The position numbers and the translations under genes were made by a program. Below are positions 20,633 through 31,682 of a stretch of DNA of 64,000 nt, one piece after another. This DNA comes from Hennigella sp049177155 (GTDB lineage: Bacteria; Bacillota_I; Bacilli_A; Mycoplasmatales; Mycoplasmoidaceae), in NCBI GenBank assembly GCA_049177155.1, contig CP185407.1, forward strand, positions 310,001 through 374,000, written 5' to 3'. The number at the start of each line of letters is the position of its first letter. Positions within the stretch are counted from its first letter, which is position 1. The notes beneath the pieces were generated by a model that was not told where the DNA came from, made no database searches, and was given only the letters and a program-made list of their open reading frames with translations.

Positions 20633-23600
20633 ATGAAGTCTGTTCCCAAAGAATATATTAAAAATTTTTTTAGTCAAGCAAAAGTCCTAGAAGAAGATGA
20701 AACTAATCTTATTCTAGATTTTTGTGACTTTGGAATTGAAATGCCTGGTCCAAACTCTGATAACGTAGTTATTGAAATTAAGGCAAGAAAAGTTTTACCA
20801 ACAAGAATTTATAACAAACTTGTTAATTTTCCTGAATTAGATATTCGTGTTGTTTCTGACAACATCATCGAAGACTATTCAAAGATCGATGAATACATCC
20901 AAGGTTGAATAGATGACAACTACCCAGATTCATATACTTTAAAGAATTTGTTCCATAAAGACAACTATTCAATAGTTGATGATGTTATCAATGTTAAATA
21001 TGTGTCAGAACCAGACATTGAACAATTAAATAAAATTGCTTCAGCTTTAGTTGAACATTTACGTAGTATCCATTTCCAAGTTAAATCACTTAAACCAATT
21101 TTGGATGTTGAAAAGCAAAATAAGATTTTGGAAGAAGACAATGCACGTAAACGTGATATTCAAAAAATGATTCAAGCATCACAACGTGATATTGGTGAAG
21201 TAAAACGTTGAGACAAAGCATTTAAAGTTTCTGGTTCATTTACTAACATTGAAGAAATTGATAGTGAAGATGTAGGAACAGTAATTAACATTGCTGGTGA
21301 AATTGTAAAACTAGAATCAAGAGAATCTAGAAAGAATCCAAACAACCAAATCTTTAATTTCCTTATCTACAACGGAGTTGAAGGTGGACTTAAGTGTACT
21401 TATATCTGCCCAAAAGTTGCACCTAAGTACCATGATAACAAAGTTAAGAAACTTCCACTTGGTTATCTTGAATCATTTAAAGTAGGGGAATGAGTTAACA
21501 TTGCTTGTTCAATTGAATCAAGTCAATTTACTAACTACGAACCATGCGGTAGAATTTTTAAGATGTGTCATGCTGATCGTCCGGATCATTTAGTTTCTAA
21601 AGATGATGCAGAAAACAAAAGAGTTGAATTATTAATTCACTCTAACATGACAGCTTATGAAGGAATTGATTCTCCTGCGAAAATTTTAGACCACTGCAGT
21701 AAGTGTGGTTATAAAGCAGTAGCTATCATTGAAAGAAATAATGCTCAATCTATTCCTGATATTTTCAAAGCAAGCAAAAAACATCCAGATGTTAAACCAA
21801 TCTATGGTTGTGAATTTGAAGTAATAGAAAAAGATATTCCAATCGTTGTTAATCCAATTGACAAAGACATAGCTAGTGCTGACTATGTTGTCTTTGATAT
21901 TGAAACAACTGGATTGTATCCAGAGTTTGATGATCTAATTGAATTTGGTGCAATCAGATATAAAAACAACGACATTGTAGAACGGATTGATTTCTTTGTT
22001 AAACCAACAAAAGAATTAACTAATGTTGCTATTAACATGAGCCACATTACTAATGAAATGGTAGAAAATGCAATTAGCCAAAAAGAAGCTTTATTAAAAA
22101 TAAAAGAATGAATTGGTAATGATGTTTTAATTGCTCACAACGGTATTAGGTTTGACTTAAACTTCTTAAATAAACTTTGTGAAAGATATAAGGTTGAACC
22201 AATTAAGAACTGTTTAATTGATACACTTGAAATCTCTCATGCTGTTAACAAGAAGTTAGCAAAGCACACATTAGGAACACTAGTTAGTAAACTAAGAGTG
22301 GAATATAACCCACTAGAAGCACACCGTGCTGATAAGGATAGTGAATACTTACTTGAAGTTTGAAAATATTTTATTAGAAGATTAATTACTCAAGAACATA
22401 TTGAAAACATTAAAGATATAAACCCTAAACTTCAAACAGCAGCACTACGTGCTTCTAGACGTGGTAGTTATGTTGATGTCTATGTTAAGAACCAAGCTGG
22501 TTTAAAAGATTTATTTGAATTGTTAAGTTTGTCATTAACAAAACAACTTTATCAAAAAGACGATGATGAACCAACACAAGTTTTAACTAATGGTCAACCT
22601 AAACTTCACTTTAGTGACTTTGATAAATATCGTAACAACTTAATTATTTGTCCTCATCCATTTGATGGTGATGTTTGAGAACATGCAATTAGTAATACAG
22701 ACAAAGAATTAGAAGACTGCATTAGCAAATATGATTACATCTTTGTTGCTCCAGGCAAATGCATTCAACATCTTGTTGAACAAGATAAGATTACTAAACT
22801 AGATATTAACAAAGCACTAAAGAGAATTATTGAAACTTCAACCAAACTAAATAAAAAAGTTTGTGCAGTTTCTGATGCTTACTATTTATTACCTAATGAA
22901 CAAAAGATTCATGAGATCTATGTTTATACTAAACAACTAGGTGGTAAACGTAATGCCCTATATCGTCATGATGGAACAACATTTGTTCCTGACTTACATT
23001 GCATGACAACTAAAGAAATGTTGGATGCATTTAAATTCATTAAAGATGAAAAACTATTAAATGATATTGTTGTAAACAATACACAAGACTTAGCCAACAA
23101 GATTGAAAAGGTTATTCCGATTAAAGAAGGCGATGACAGTTTGTGTAAACCAGATATGCCTGAAGCAACTCAAAAACTAAAAGATTTAGTGTGAGCTAAT
23201 GCTAAACGCATTTATGGTGATCCTTTAGATAAAGCAATCGAAGAAAGAATTAATAAAGAGTTAAATGGTATCTGCAACAACGGTTATGCAGTTATCTATT
23301 GAATTAGTCACTTACTAATTGAAAAGTCTAATAATGATGGTTATCTAGTTGGCTCAAGAGGATCAGTTGGTTCATCAGTTGTTGCTTTCTTAGCTAACAT
23401 TTCTGAAGTTAATCCATTACCACCACACTATGTGTGTCCTAAGTGTAAACACTACGAAGTATATCCAGACAAGAATGTGGATGGTTTTGACTTACCAGCT
23501 AAGAAATGTCCAGTCTGTGGACAAGACATGATTAGAGATGGACATAACATTCCGTTTGAATCCTTCCTAGGATTTAAAGCCGACAAGATTCCAGATATTG

Positions 23601-25045
23601 ACTTAAACTTCTCTGGAGAATACCAAGCTAAAGCTCATGAATTCATTAGAGACATGTTTGGACCAAGTCATGCCTTTAGAGCTGGAACAATTGGTACCGT
23701 AGCTGATAAAACAGCTATCGGTTTTGTTAAATCATATTATGAACAAATCAATCCTGACTATCATCCAACTAATGCTTTAGTGTTAGCTTTAGCTAGTAAG
23801 TGTGAAGGAGTAAAACGTACAACAGGTCAACACCCTGGTGGTATTGTTGTTGTCCCTGAAGGACATAGCATTACTGAATTTACTGCTTACAACTATCCAT
23901 CTAATGATAAAACCAAAGGTTGGTTTACAACCCACTTTGATTTTGAATCAATTCATGACAACTTATTAAAGTTTGATATTCTTGGTCATGATGAACCTAC
24001 AATCTTAAAACACTTACATGATGTTACAAAGGTTGATCCAAGAACAATCCCTAACTTTGATGATAAAGTTATTGCTTTATTTGCTAATAGCAAATCAATT
24101 AACATCGCTGATCCAAACTATGATCAAGAAAAGATTGCAACAATTGCTTTGCCAGAATTTGGTACAACGCTAACAAGAAGAATTGTTGCTAAGACAAAAC
24201 CAACATGTGTTGGTGATCTAATTAGAATTTCTGGATTAAGTCATGGTACTGGTGTTTGACAAGGCAATGCTGAAGATCTAGTAGATAAAGGAGCGAAGCT
24301 TAGTCAAGTTGCTGCCTGTAGAGAAAACATCTTCCAATATTTAATTGACTGTGGTATGGAACAAACCCAAGCTTTCAAAGCTGTTGAGTTCATTAGAAAA
24401 AACAAGAATGGTTTACCATTACCTGAACATTTTGTTAATGGAATGAAGGATGCTAATGTTCCAGAATGGTATATTGATTCATGTAAAAAGATTAGATATC
24501 TATTCCCAAAAGCACACGCTACTGCTTATGTACTTGATGCGATTAGAACGGCATGATATAAAGTTCATTATCCAACAGAATTCTATGCTGTCTGATTTTC
24601 AATCAGATCAGATGTCTTTGATATTGAAACAGTAATCAAAGGTCCTAAAGAAGTTGAACGTGTTTACAAAGACTACAAGTCTAGAGCCAATGTTAAAGTT
24701 GGTGAAAACAAATTATCAAATAAACAAGTTGATTTGATTTCTATCTTTGAAGTTTGTCTAGAAATGTTTGCCAGAGGTATCACCATTAAAAACATTGATA
24801 TCAACAAATCAACTGCTACAGAATTTATTGCCGAAGGCAATACTATCCTTCCACCATTTACAAGTTTAGATGGTTTAGGAAAAGAAGCTGCTGATTCAAT
24901 TATCCTTGCTAGAAAAGAAAAACCATTTACATCAATTGCTGACTTACAAAAACGTACAAAGTTGTCTACAACTTTGATTGGTAAATTAAAAGATCTTCAT
25001 GTTCTAGATAATTTAGATCAAGATGATCAAATGCGTTTGTTTTAG
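20633..25045 (+). CDS. polC: DNA polymerase III alpha subunit, Gram-positive type (PolC)
   Basis: The 1470-residue replicative polymerase. Order: N-terminal domain, OB-fold region (~200-320), PHP region around 330-400, DEDD 3'-5' exonuclease inserted in it (FDIETTGL at ~420; later SHITNEM and the HNGIRFDLNF block), a four-Cys zinc region (CPKCKHYE...CPVCG), the polymerase palm/fingers with TGQHPGGIVVVP and helix-hairpin-helix DNA-binding at the end. The PHP metal ligands are largely replaced: HLHT reads LIHS and the TDH motif reads IER. The exonuclease residues look intact, so proofreading should be retained. Leaderless start; single-gene unit. Confidence 0.97.
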
Positions 25046-25047
25046 TG

Positions 25048-25053
25048 TATAAT
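25048..25053 (+). promoter_or_regulatory. -10 box of RNase P RNA
   Basis: TATAAT overlapping nothing but the 2 nt after the polC stop; expected start at about 25059-25061. Confidence 0.75.
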
Positions 25054-25058
25054 CATTT

Positions 25059-25420
25059 GGCTTAACAGTCAATCGCTGTTGGCAACAATAGAGGAAACTC
25101 CATGCTTGCACAAGGTGTTAACCTTGTAGTGATTGTGTGTGATTAATAAATAAGTCACAGCATCCTAATGACGGAAAGTTTAGTCTAAAGTTGAAAAACC
25201 ATGACAAGACTTTAATAGTACCACAGAGACGAGCTAGGTAGAAATGCCTAGATGAAACGCGGTAAACCCCACAAGCAAGAAACCTAAATTTTGGTAAGGG
25301 AATCTTTAGATTAGAAGTGAATAATCTAGAGAATAAAGCATCAAGACTATGCCCATAAGGCACCAAATTGCTTTATAGATAAATGATTGACCTAGACAGA
25401 ACATGGGTTATGTTAAGCAC
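25059..25420 (+). ncRNA. rnpB: RNase P RNA (type B)
   Basis: The catalytic RNA that trims tRNA 5' leaders. P1 is formed by GGCTTAACA (25059-25067) and TGTTAAGC (25411-25418). The 5' core block reads GAGGAAACTCCATGC and the 3' core has ACAGAAC followed by GGGTTATG. An internal ACCACAGAGACGAG block and GGTAAACCCC segment match type-B cores. Compared with the near-universal GGAAAGUCC and GGCUUAU, one P4 pair is changed from G-C to C-G on both sides (25098 and 25407), a compensated swap. Ends are set by P1 and may be off by a few bases. Confidence 0.93.
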
Positions 25421-25424
25421 AGGG

Positions 25425-25457
25425 AAATAGCATACTATGTATGCTATTTTTATTTTG
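25425..25457 (+). terminator. Terminator of rnpB
   Basis: AAATAGCATAC/GTATGCTATTT with loop TAT, then a T-rich tail leading into the mnmG promoter. Confidence 0.9.
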
Positions 25458-25460
25458 TTT

Positions 25461-25466
25461 TATAAT
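25461..25466 (+). promoter_or_regulatory. -10 box of mnmG
   Basis: TATAAT, 10 nt before the ATG at 25477; leader of at most a few bases. Confidence 0.62.
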
Positions 25467-25476
25467 ATATAGCACT

Positions 25477-27324
25477 ATGAAAAAGTTTGATGTAATAGTT
25501 ATAGGAGCCGGTCATGCTGGTCTAGAAGCTGCATTTGCTGCAGCTAATTTAGGCAAGAAGACTGCTTTAATTACATTAAACATGGAACATATTGGTGATA
25601 CTCCATGTAATCCATCAGTAGGTGGACCAGCTAAAGGAGTAGTCACTAGAGAAATTGATGCTTTAGGTGGAATGCAAGGTATTGCTGCTGACAAAGCACA
25701 ATTGCAAATGAAACTTTTAAATGCTGCTAAAGGAGCAGGTGTTTGAGCACTTCGTGCTCAAATTGATAAAGTTAAATATCATGACTTCTGGGTTAAGTCG
25801 ATTAAAGCTCAAAAGAATTTAACTTTAATTATTGATGAGGCAAAAGAACTAATCATCAAGAACAAAGTTCTTGTTGGTGTTAAATGTTCTAAAGAATCTT
25901 ATCAATGTAAAGCGATGGTCCTAACAACTGGAACATATTTGAAACCAATATGTCATCGTGGTGAAGAACAATTACATGAAGGACCAAGTGGTCAACAAGG
26001 AGCAAACTATCTTTCAGATAGTTTAGTGGCTAATGGTATCCAACTTATTAGATTAAAAACTGGAACACCTCCCAGAATTCTAAAATCAAGTATTGATTTT
26101 AGCAAGATGCAAGTCGAACCAGGAACAAATGATTTGCTTTCCTTTGAACACTATCAACCAACATTTATGCCATTTGATATGCAAACTAATTGTCACTTGA
26201 CATATACAAATGAAACAACACATAAGATCATTAGAGATAATATCTCTAAGTCAGCAATGTTTTCGGGAAGAATTCATTCAATAGGTCCAAGATATTGTCC
26301 AAGTATTGAAGACAAAGTTATGAGATTTGCTGATAAAGAAAGACATCAAGTCTTTGTTGAACCAGAATCAGCAAGTTGAGATTCTATGTATTTACAAGGC
26401 TTGTCTACAAGCTTTGATCGAGCAACTCAAGAAAAGATTGTGCATTCAGTAGCAGGACTTGAAAAAGCCATATTCTTAAAATATGCTTATGCAATTGAAT
26501 ATGATGCTATTGATCCAACACAATTAAAACTTAATTATGAATTAAAGAAGATTAAAAACTTATTCTGTGCTGGACAAATCAATGGAACAAGTGGTTATGA
26601 AGAAGCAGCAGGGCAAGGATTACTTGCTGGAATTAATGCTGTTTTAAATATTAAAAAGCAACAACCACTAATCTTAAAACGTTCTGAAGCATACCTAGGT
26701 GTTTTAACTGATGACATTATGACTAAAGGTATTACTGAACCTTATAGGTTATTAACCTCAAGAGCAGAACACAGACTATATTTAAGAAATGATAATGCTC
26801 AAGAACGTTTGATTGAATATGGTAAGAAAGTTGGTTTAGTCAAAAAGCCAGTTTATCAAGCATATAAGAAAAACATGCAATTGTTTAATAAACAAATTAA
26901 ATATTTGAAGACACATAAGGTTCACCAATTCAAAAGTATTTTGAAACAATACCAATGTGGTGGTTACACTTTGTACCAATTGATTAAACGCCCAGAAGTT
27001 AAATCATTAGACATTATGGCCCAATGTAAGGTTAAAAACCTTAATCCAGATATTTGCAAGAAAATAGATATTGCTATTAAGTTTGAAGGTTACATTTCTA
27101 ACCAACTTAAAAACATTAAGAAATTATCTAACTTAGCTAAATGCTCTTTAAGTTCTATTAAGAACTATAAAGAAGTTCCTAATTTAACTTTAGAAGCAAT
27201 TGACAAATTAAATAAGATTATGCCCCTTGATCTAGAACAAGCAAGTAGAATCTCTGGGATAAATTTAGTTGATATAGCAATCATTAAAAACTATATAACA
27301 AATAAAAGCAAGAAACATGACTAA
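25477..27324 (+). CDS. mnmG: tRNA uridine-5-carboxymethylaminomethyl modification enzyme MnmG (GidA)
   Basis: A 615-residue FAD enzyme that, with MnmE, modifies U34 of tRNAs. FAD-binding GAGHAGLEAAFAAANLGK at the start, CNPSVGGPAKG, the second conserved region GTSGYEEAAGQGLLAGINA, and the C-terminal helical MnmE-contact domain. The ATG at 25477 starts right at the Rossmann strand; an upstream in-frame ATG at 25441 lies inside the terminator and is rejected. First gene of mnmG-rsmG-(ParA-like), the classic gidA-gidB-soj order. Confidence 0.96.
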
Positions 27325-28027
27325 GCAAGAATTTATTAAAAATGTTTTAGATCAGTTTGAAACAAACTGTGATCAACAAAAACTTAGTAGACAATTAGAT
27401 GTTTATAAGGATTTTTTGCAAGGGCAAAATGCTAAGATGAATTTAACTAGACTAGATAGTGATGATGTTATTTGATCTAAATACTTCTGACAATCTATGA
27501 TGGTTTATCGCTTAGTAGACTTTAATACTGTTAAAACAGTATTAGATGTTGGTTCAGGTAGTGGCATTCCGGGTTTAGTCATTAAACTATTTTTTCCAAA
27601 CATCAAGCTAACAATTATTGAAGCAAGTCATAAGAAATGTGAGTTCATGACTGAACTTGCTAAACTTTTACATTTAAATAATGTAGAAGTAATTTGTCAA
27701 CGCATTGAACAAACTTCAACTAAAAGACAATTTGATTTAGTTACTGCTAAAGCAGTAGCTCCTGTAGAAACTATTTTAGAACTAATTACTCCATTTGCTA
27801 AATCAGATGGGTTAGTTGTTGTTCCTAAAGGAAAGAACTATTTGGCTGAAGTAAAAGATTTGAAACAAGAACTAAAACAACTATCAGCAACTTTGTTGAC
27901 TGTTGACTATATAAAGGACGACGGTATTGACTTCTATACAATCATTGCTAAGAAGTTTGGCAAGACAAATCCTAAGTATCCACGAGATTATAAAAAGATA
28001 ATCAAAGGATTTGATTATGGGGAATAG
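27317..28027 (+). CDS. rsmG: 16S rRNA (guanine527-N7)-methyltransferase RsmG (GidB)
   Basis: A 236-residue SAM-dependent methyltransferase acting on 16S rRNA G527. Motif I is LDVGSGSGIPGLVIKL, followed by TIIEASHKKCEF and the AKAVAPVETILE segment typical of GidB. It overlaps mnmG by 8 nt. The start ATG-ACT-AAG gives a family-typical N-terminus with MNLTR before the SAM domain. Confidence 0.95.
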
Positions 28028-28655
28028 AACTATTGCAGTAGTTGATTTAAATAGTTTCAAGAAACAAAATATTGAAACATTATTATTTGCCTGTATACTA
28101 GAAAAAAAAGTAAATAAATTAACAGTACTTGATCTTAATCATTATGAACAAAGTACGTTATTGCCTAAAATAGCTAACTGGCAAAAAGAGGGCGAAATTT
28201 TAACAACTCAACTATTTTCCAATACTTCATACCAAATTGTTAATAAAGTGTCTCCAGCGCAAAATAATCTATTAAATTTAGCCAAGGCCCTACAAGCCAT
28301 CAGCGACATTTTAGTAATTAACTGCAATGCTAACCAATATCAACTCAACACTGAATTTTATTTGTTAGCTGATGATATTGTTATCTTTGCTGACCTAGAA
28401 AAAGATATTACAACTAATATTATTAATTTCTTTTTAAGACATAAGCTAGCAGGCAAAAAGATCCATCTTATCGTGCACAACTATAAATTAAATATACAAA
28501 GCGAAAAAATCTATTTGCACTTGCTAAAACAATTTCATAATAAAAATATAAAGATCAGTAATATTGATCATATCCCTGATCTTAAATCGTTAAGTGAAAT
28601 TGAGAATGTAGATCCCTGATTAGAAATCTATAAAAAAATAAATAGCACCTTTTAG
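28017..28655 (+). CDS. ParA/Soj-like protein without a P-loop
   Basis: A 212-residue protein with no clear family by motif. It sits where soj/parA normally follows gidA-gidB. Its layout follows that fold: first strand IAVVDLN, then a helix and strand KLTVLDLNHYEQSTL (compare the LLIDLDPQGN region), then DILVINCNANQYQLNTEF and LLADDIVIFADLE, matching the ParA core. The Walker A KGGVGKT motif is replaced by a stretch without Gly-Lys-Thr, so ATP binding is unlikely. It overlaps rsmG by 11 nt (ATG 28017; TTG at 28011 is an alternative). Its stop lies inside the terminator hairpin. Function unknown. Confidence 0.6.
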
Positions 28656-28668
28656 GTGCTATTTCTTA
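28638..28668. terminator. Bidirectional terminator between ParA-like gene and rpsB
   Basis: AAATAGCACCT/AGGTGCTATTT with loop TTT; both convergent genes end in it. Confidence 0.85.
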
Positions 28669-29709
28669 TTTCTTAGGTTCAGATTTTACAAATGTGTCAG
28701 CTTGTCTGCCTCTAGAGAAAACGATCTTTCTTTGAACTTTGATTGTTTCTGGAAGAACAATTTCTCCATCAGCCTTACCAACGATCTTAGTTGGTTGACC
28801 TTTAGCTGAAGCAATAGCATCAGCTAAGATACTAACTAATAATCATTGAGTTTTGATTGAATGAGTGTTAGCTGGAATGATAAAATCAATTAAGTCAGGG
28901 TTAGCATTAGTATTAGCTATGGCTACTACTGGAATATGTAAATCTCTTGCTTCCTTAACTGCATTGTGTTCAGCAATCGGGTCTGTAACAACTACCACTT
29001 GTGGTAGGCCCTTCATATTTTTAATACCACCAATGAACTTTTCTAACTTAGCAGCTTGTCTTTGCATGTCAAGTTGTTGCTTTTTAGTGTAACGACCAAT
29101 ATTTTCAGATTCAAGTAAAGTTGTTAATCTATGAAGCTTGTTAATAGAATTATTAACAGTTCTAAAGTTTGTTAAGGTTCCACCTAATCAACGTTGGTTG
29201 ATATAGAAGGCACCACAACGTGTAGCTTCTTCTTGAACATATTTCTTAACAGAATCATTGTGTGTTCCTACAAATAGGATCTTGCCATCTTCTTTAGCAA
29301 TGTCATACAAGAAATTGTATGCTCTGTTTGCAAAGACAATGATCTTTAACATATCAATGATTAAGTTTCTTGAATTTTTTGATCGATAGATAAATGGAGC
29401 CATCTTAGGGTTTCATAGGTTAGATGCTAATCCAACATGTGCACCGGCTTCCATTAATTTAGAAACGGAAATAATTTTCTTTAGTTCTTTGTTTGTTTTG
29501 TTAGATTCAAAGAATAAGTTAACTTTAGCTTCGATTGTTTCTTTAGCTGAAGCTCCTTCTTTAACTAGTGGCTTTTTAGCACTAGCTTTCTTTGTAGTTC
29601 TACGTGGTTTTCTAGCAGCTGGCTTTTTAGCTTCAGCTGGTTTTTCTGCTTTTGCTTCAGATTTTTCTGGAGCAACTACATCTGTAGTTTTTTCAACTTC
29701 GTTTGGCAT
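28666..29709 (-). CDS. rpsB: Ribosomal protein S2 with a charged N-terminal extension
   Basis: A 347-residue S2, about 100 longer than usual. The S2 domain starts near residue 85 (SKLMEAGAHVGL) and runs through RWLGGTLTNFRT and VVVTDPIAEHNAV. The first ~80 residues are low-complexity, rich in Lys, Ala, Glu and Pro. tsf, usually next to it, is at 16267. It is 40 nt downstream of nusG on the same strand. Confidence 0.96.
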
Positions 29710-29749
29710 TGTTTACCTCTTGTTTTGATATTATATGTATTTATGAAAG

Positions 29750-30514
29750 TTACTTAGCAAGTTTTACGTCATCGAAACCAACTTCAACAGAGTTGGCTCT
29801 TCCAAACAATTCATACTCAACTTTGACTGTTTGTTTTTCAAGGTTGATTGCAACAACCTTGCATCTTTCTCCAGCGAATGTACCATTGACGATTTCAACA
29901 TCTTGGCCAACTTTGACAGGAGCTTCTTTTAATACTGGTTTTACTTCTGGTTTTGCTTCAGCCTTAACTTCAAGCTTGATAGCACTTTCTCCAGCAGCAA
30001 TTCTTGCTGCATATTCAGCAGCTGCTGCATCGTTGATTAAACGTTCATATTCATCTACTGAACATGGAATAGGTTTTGCAGCTTTACCTGTTGAACCAAC
30101 AAATCCCATAACACCTACGGTGTTTCTGATGTTATATCAGATATCATCATCTAGATCACATTGAACAAAGATGTAGTTACCAAAACGATTAACTCTTTTA
30201 GATTTAGTTCGTTTATATCTACCATCTGGTAGAGCTTCTCATCTTGTTGTCTTTGTGTTCTTTAAGGTTTTTGGTAATTCAGCACTATTCTTGTTAAAGA
30301 TTTGTTCTGATTCTTGTCTTTTCATAAAGACACGAATTTCTTGAACCTTTGGTTTTTCTCCATTTGGTAACATTGCTGAAGCATCATTTTCAGATGTTTT
30401 AACAAAGTTAGCATAACCAAAGTTGTTCATCTTTTCACGTAGTGATTGGGCGATAGACTCTTCTTGTCCGCCTACGGCAGTAATCACATATCATTGCATT
30501 CTATTGATTTCCAT
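29750..30514 (-). CDS. nusG: Transcription antitermination factor NusG
   Basis: A 254-residue factor that binds RNA polymerase and links transcription to translation. NGN domain from MQWYVITAVGGQEES, and the C-terminal KOW domain with GQDVEIVNGTFAGERCKV. Between them lies a ~60-residue Ala/Glu/Lys/Pro-rich linker, so the protein is ~70 residues longer than standard NusG. The ATG at 30512-30514 has GGAGAAA upstream. Part of rpmG-secE-nusG. Confidence 0.95.
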
Positions 30515-30526
30515 AGTTTCTCCTTA

Positions 30527-30967
30527 TTAGTGAAGTGATATGATAATCATATCTATAGCAAAGAAGATGATGGCTAAGAAAGCACAAACTAACAATATTG
30601 TTAGAAAGTCCTTACCTAAGTTAGCTTTATCATGTCAAGCTATTCTTCCTGCTTCTTTTTTAAGACCTTTACCTCAGGTCTTGATTACTACTTTAAAAGG
30701 ACGATCAGTAGTTGTAGGGTTTTTAAGATTATTAATCTTAATTTCTACTTTATCCAATTTATCTTGGATAGAACTTTTCTTGCTTGGATTAGCTGTAGCA
30801 TTAAGTTTTCTAGTTAGCTTAGCTTTTTTCTTTTCTAGCTTAGCTACCTTTTTAACTCTCTTTGCTTCCAACTTTAAAGCAAACTTTTTATCCTTTTTTT
30901 CTTGCTTTATTTCTTTTTTGCTTTTATTAGTAGTATTAGCAGTATTACTAGTATTAATATCAGTCAT
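30527..30967 (-). CDS. secE: Preprotein translocase subunit SecE with long N-terminal extension
   Basis: A 146-residue SecE, the clamp of the SecY channel. The single transmembrane helix is at the C-terminus (FLTILLVCAFLAIIFFAIDM), preceded by the amphipathic helix. About 95 N-terminal residues are very Lys-rich (KKEIKQEKKDKKF and KLEKKKAKL) and probably coiled coil or disordered in the cytoplasm. Its ATG overlaps the rpmG stop (TAATG). Confidence 0.9.
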
Positions 30968-31113
30968 TATCTTGTTTCCTTATGTTTAGTGACTTTTTTA
31001 CACTTTGGACAGTATTTGTTTAAAACGATACGTTCAGTTGATAACGTATTCTTCGTAATATGGTAATTACGACTTAAACATTCGTCGCAAACTAATATAA
31101 CTTTTTTCCTCAT
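30967..31113 (-). CDS. rpmG: Ribosomal protein L33 (copy 1)
   Basis: A 48-residue zinc-type L33 with CDEC and CPKC motifs, upstream of secE in the usual rpmG-secE-nusG order. An in-frame ATG 17 codons upstream lies in the terminator and is rejected. Stop overlaps the secE start by one base. Confidence 0.92.
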   Translation of the reverse strand: MRKKVILVCDECLSRNYHITKNTLSTERIVLNKYCPKCKKVTKHKETR

Positions 31114-31131
31114 AAATAATCTTTGGTTAAG

Positions 31132-31157
31132 AAAAAAAGGCCTGAAGCCCTTTTTTA
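31132..31157 (-). terminator. Hairpin between the two rpmG genes
   Basis: On the minus strand AAAAAAGG/CCTTTTTT with an 8-nt loop and T run. It ends the trxA/rpmG2 transcripts or works as an attenuator ahead of rpmG1-secE-nusG. Confidence 0.7.
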
Positions 31158-31184
31158 ATAACATATATATTATATATACATTCG

Positions 31185-31346
31185 TTATTTTTTCTTAGTT
31201 TCTTTATGTAAGGTTACTTTCTTACAATAAGGACAATACTTTTTAAGTTCTAGTTTGTCAGGATTATTTTTAGCATTTTTAAATGTTAAATAGTTAATTT
31301 GGTGACAAACTGAACATTCTAATCTAATACTTCTTTTTATAGCCAT
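31185..31346 (-). CDS. rpmG: Ribosomal protein L33 (copy 2)
   Basis: A 53-residue L33 paralogue with CSVC and CPYC zinc motifs and the family ending CPYCKKVTLHKET. It is too short for an easy automatic call but clear by pattern. Both L33 copies keep all four Cys, so neither is the zinc-free type. Confidence 0.92.
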   Translation of the reverse strand: MAIKRSIRLECSVCHQINYLTFKNAKNNPDKLELKKYCPYCKKVTLHKETKKK

Positions 31347-31373
31347 AGTTATTTCCTATCCTAAATATTATAC

Positions 31374-31682
31374 TTAATATTTGCTTGTTATTTTTTCTAT
31401 TTCAATCAATGGTTTGAAACCAATAATTTTTTCTTTAAATTCATTGTTTACAACAATGATCATTGTAGGTACAGCCTGTAAATTATATAAGCTAGTTACA
31501 TCATTATGTTTTTCTGAATCTACACGGATGATTGTTCAATCATTGTGTTGTTTGGCAAATGCTTCTAGTTGGGTAGCTAGCATTTGACAAGGCCCACATC
31601 ATGTAGCATAAAGATCAATAATAACTTTGTTATTATCCTTTAATAATTGTTCTAATGATTGATTGTTAAATTCGATGATCAT
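31374..31682 (-). CDS. trxA: Thioredoxin
   Basis: A 102-residue redox protein with the active site WCGPC (its Trp encoded by TGA), the cis-Pro segment AVPTMIIV and normal thioredoxin length. It reduces protein disulfides in the cytoplasm. Its ATG overlaps the topA stop by one base on the minus strand (TAATG), so it is coupled to topA. Confidence 0.95.

Noticed and set aside
25441..25476. Upstream in-frame ATG for mnmG
   Set aside because: It lies within the rnpB terminator and before the TATAAT.
29703..30989. Long plus-strand open frames opposite nusG and secE
   Set aside because: Antisense shadows of low-complexity, Lys/Ala-rich genes; no start signals and no family resemblance.
31381..31587. 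Plus-strand frame opposite trxA
   Set aside because: Shadow of the thioredoxin gene, which has WCGPC on the minus strand.
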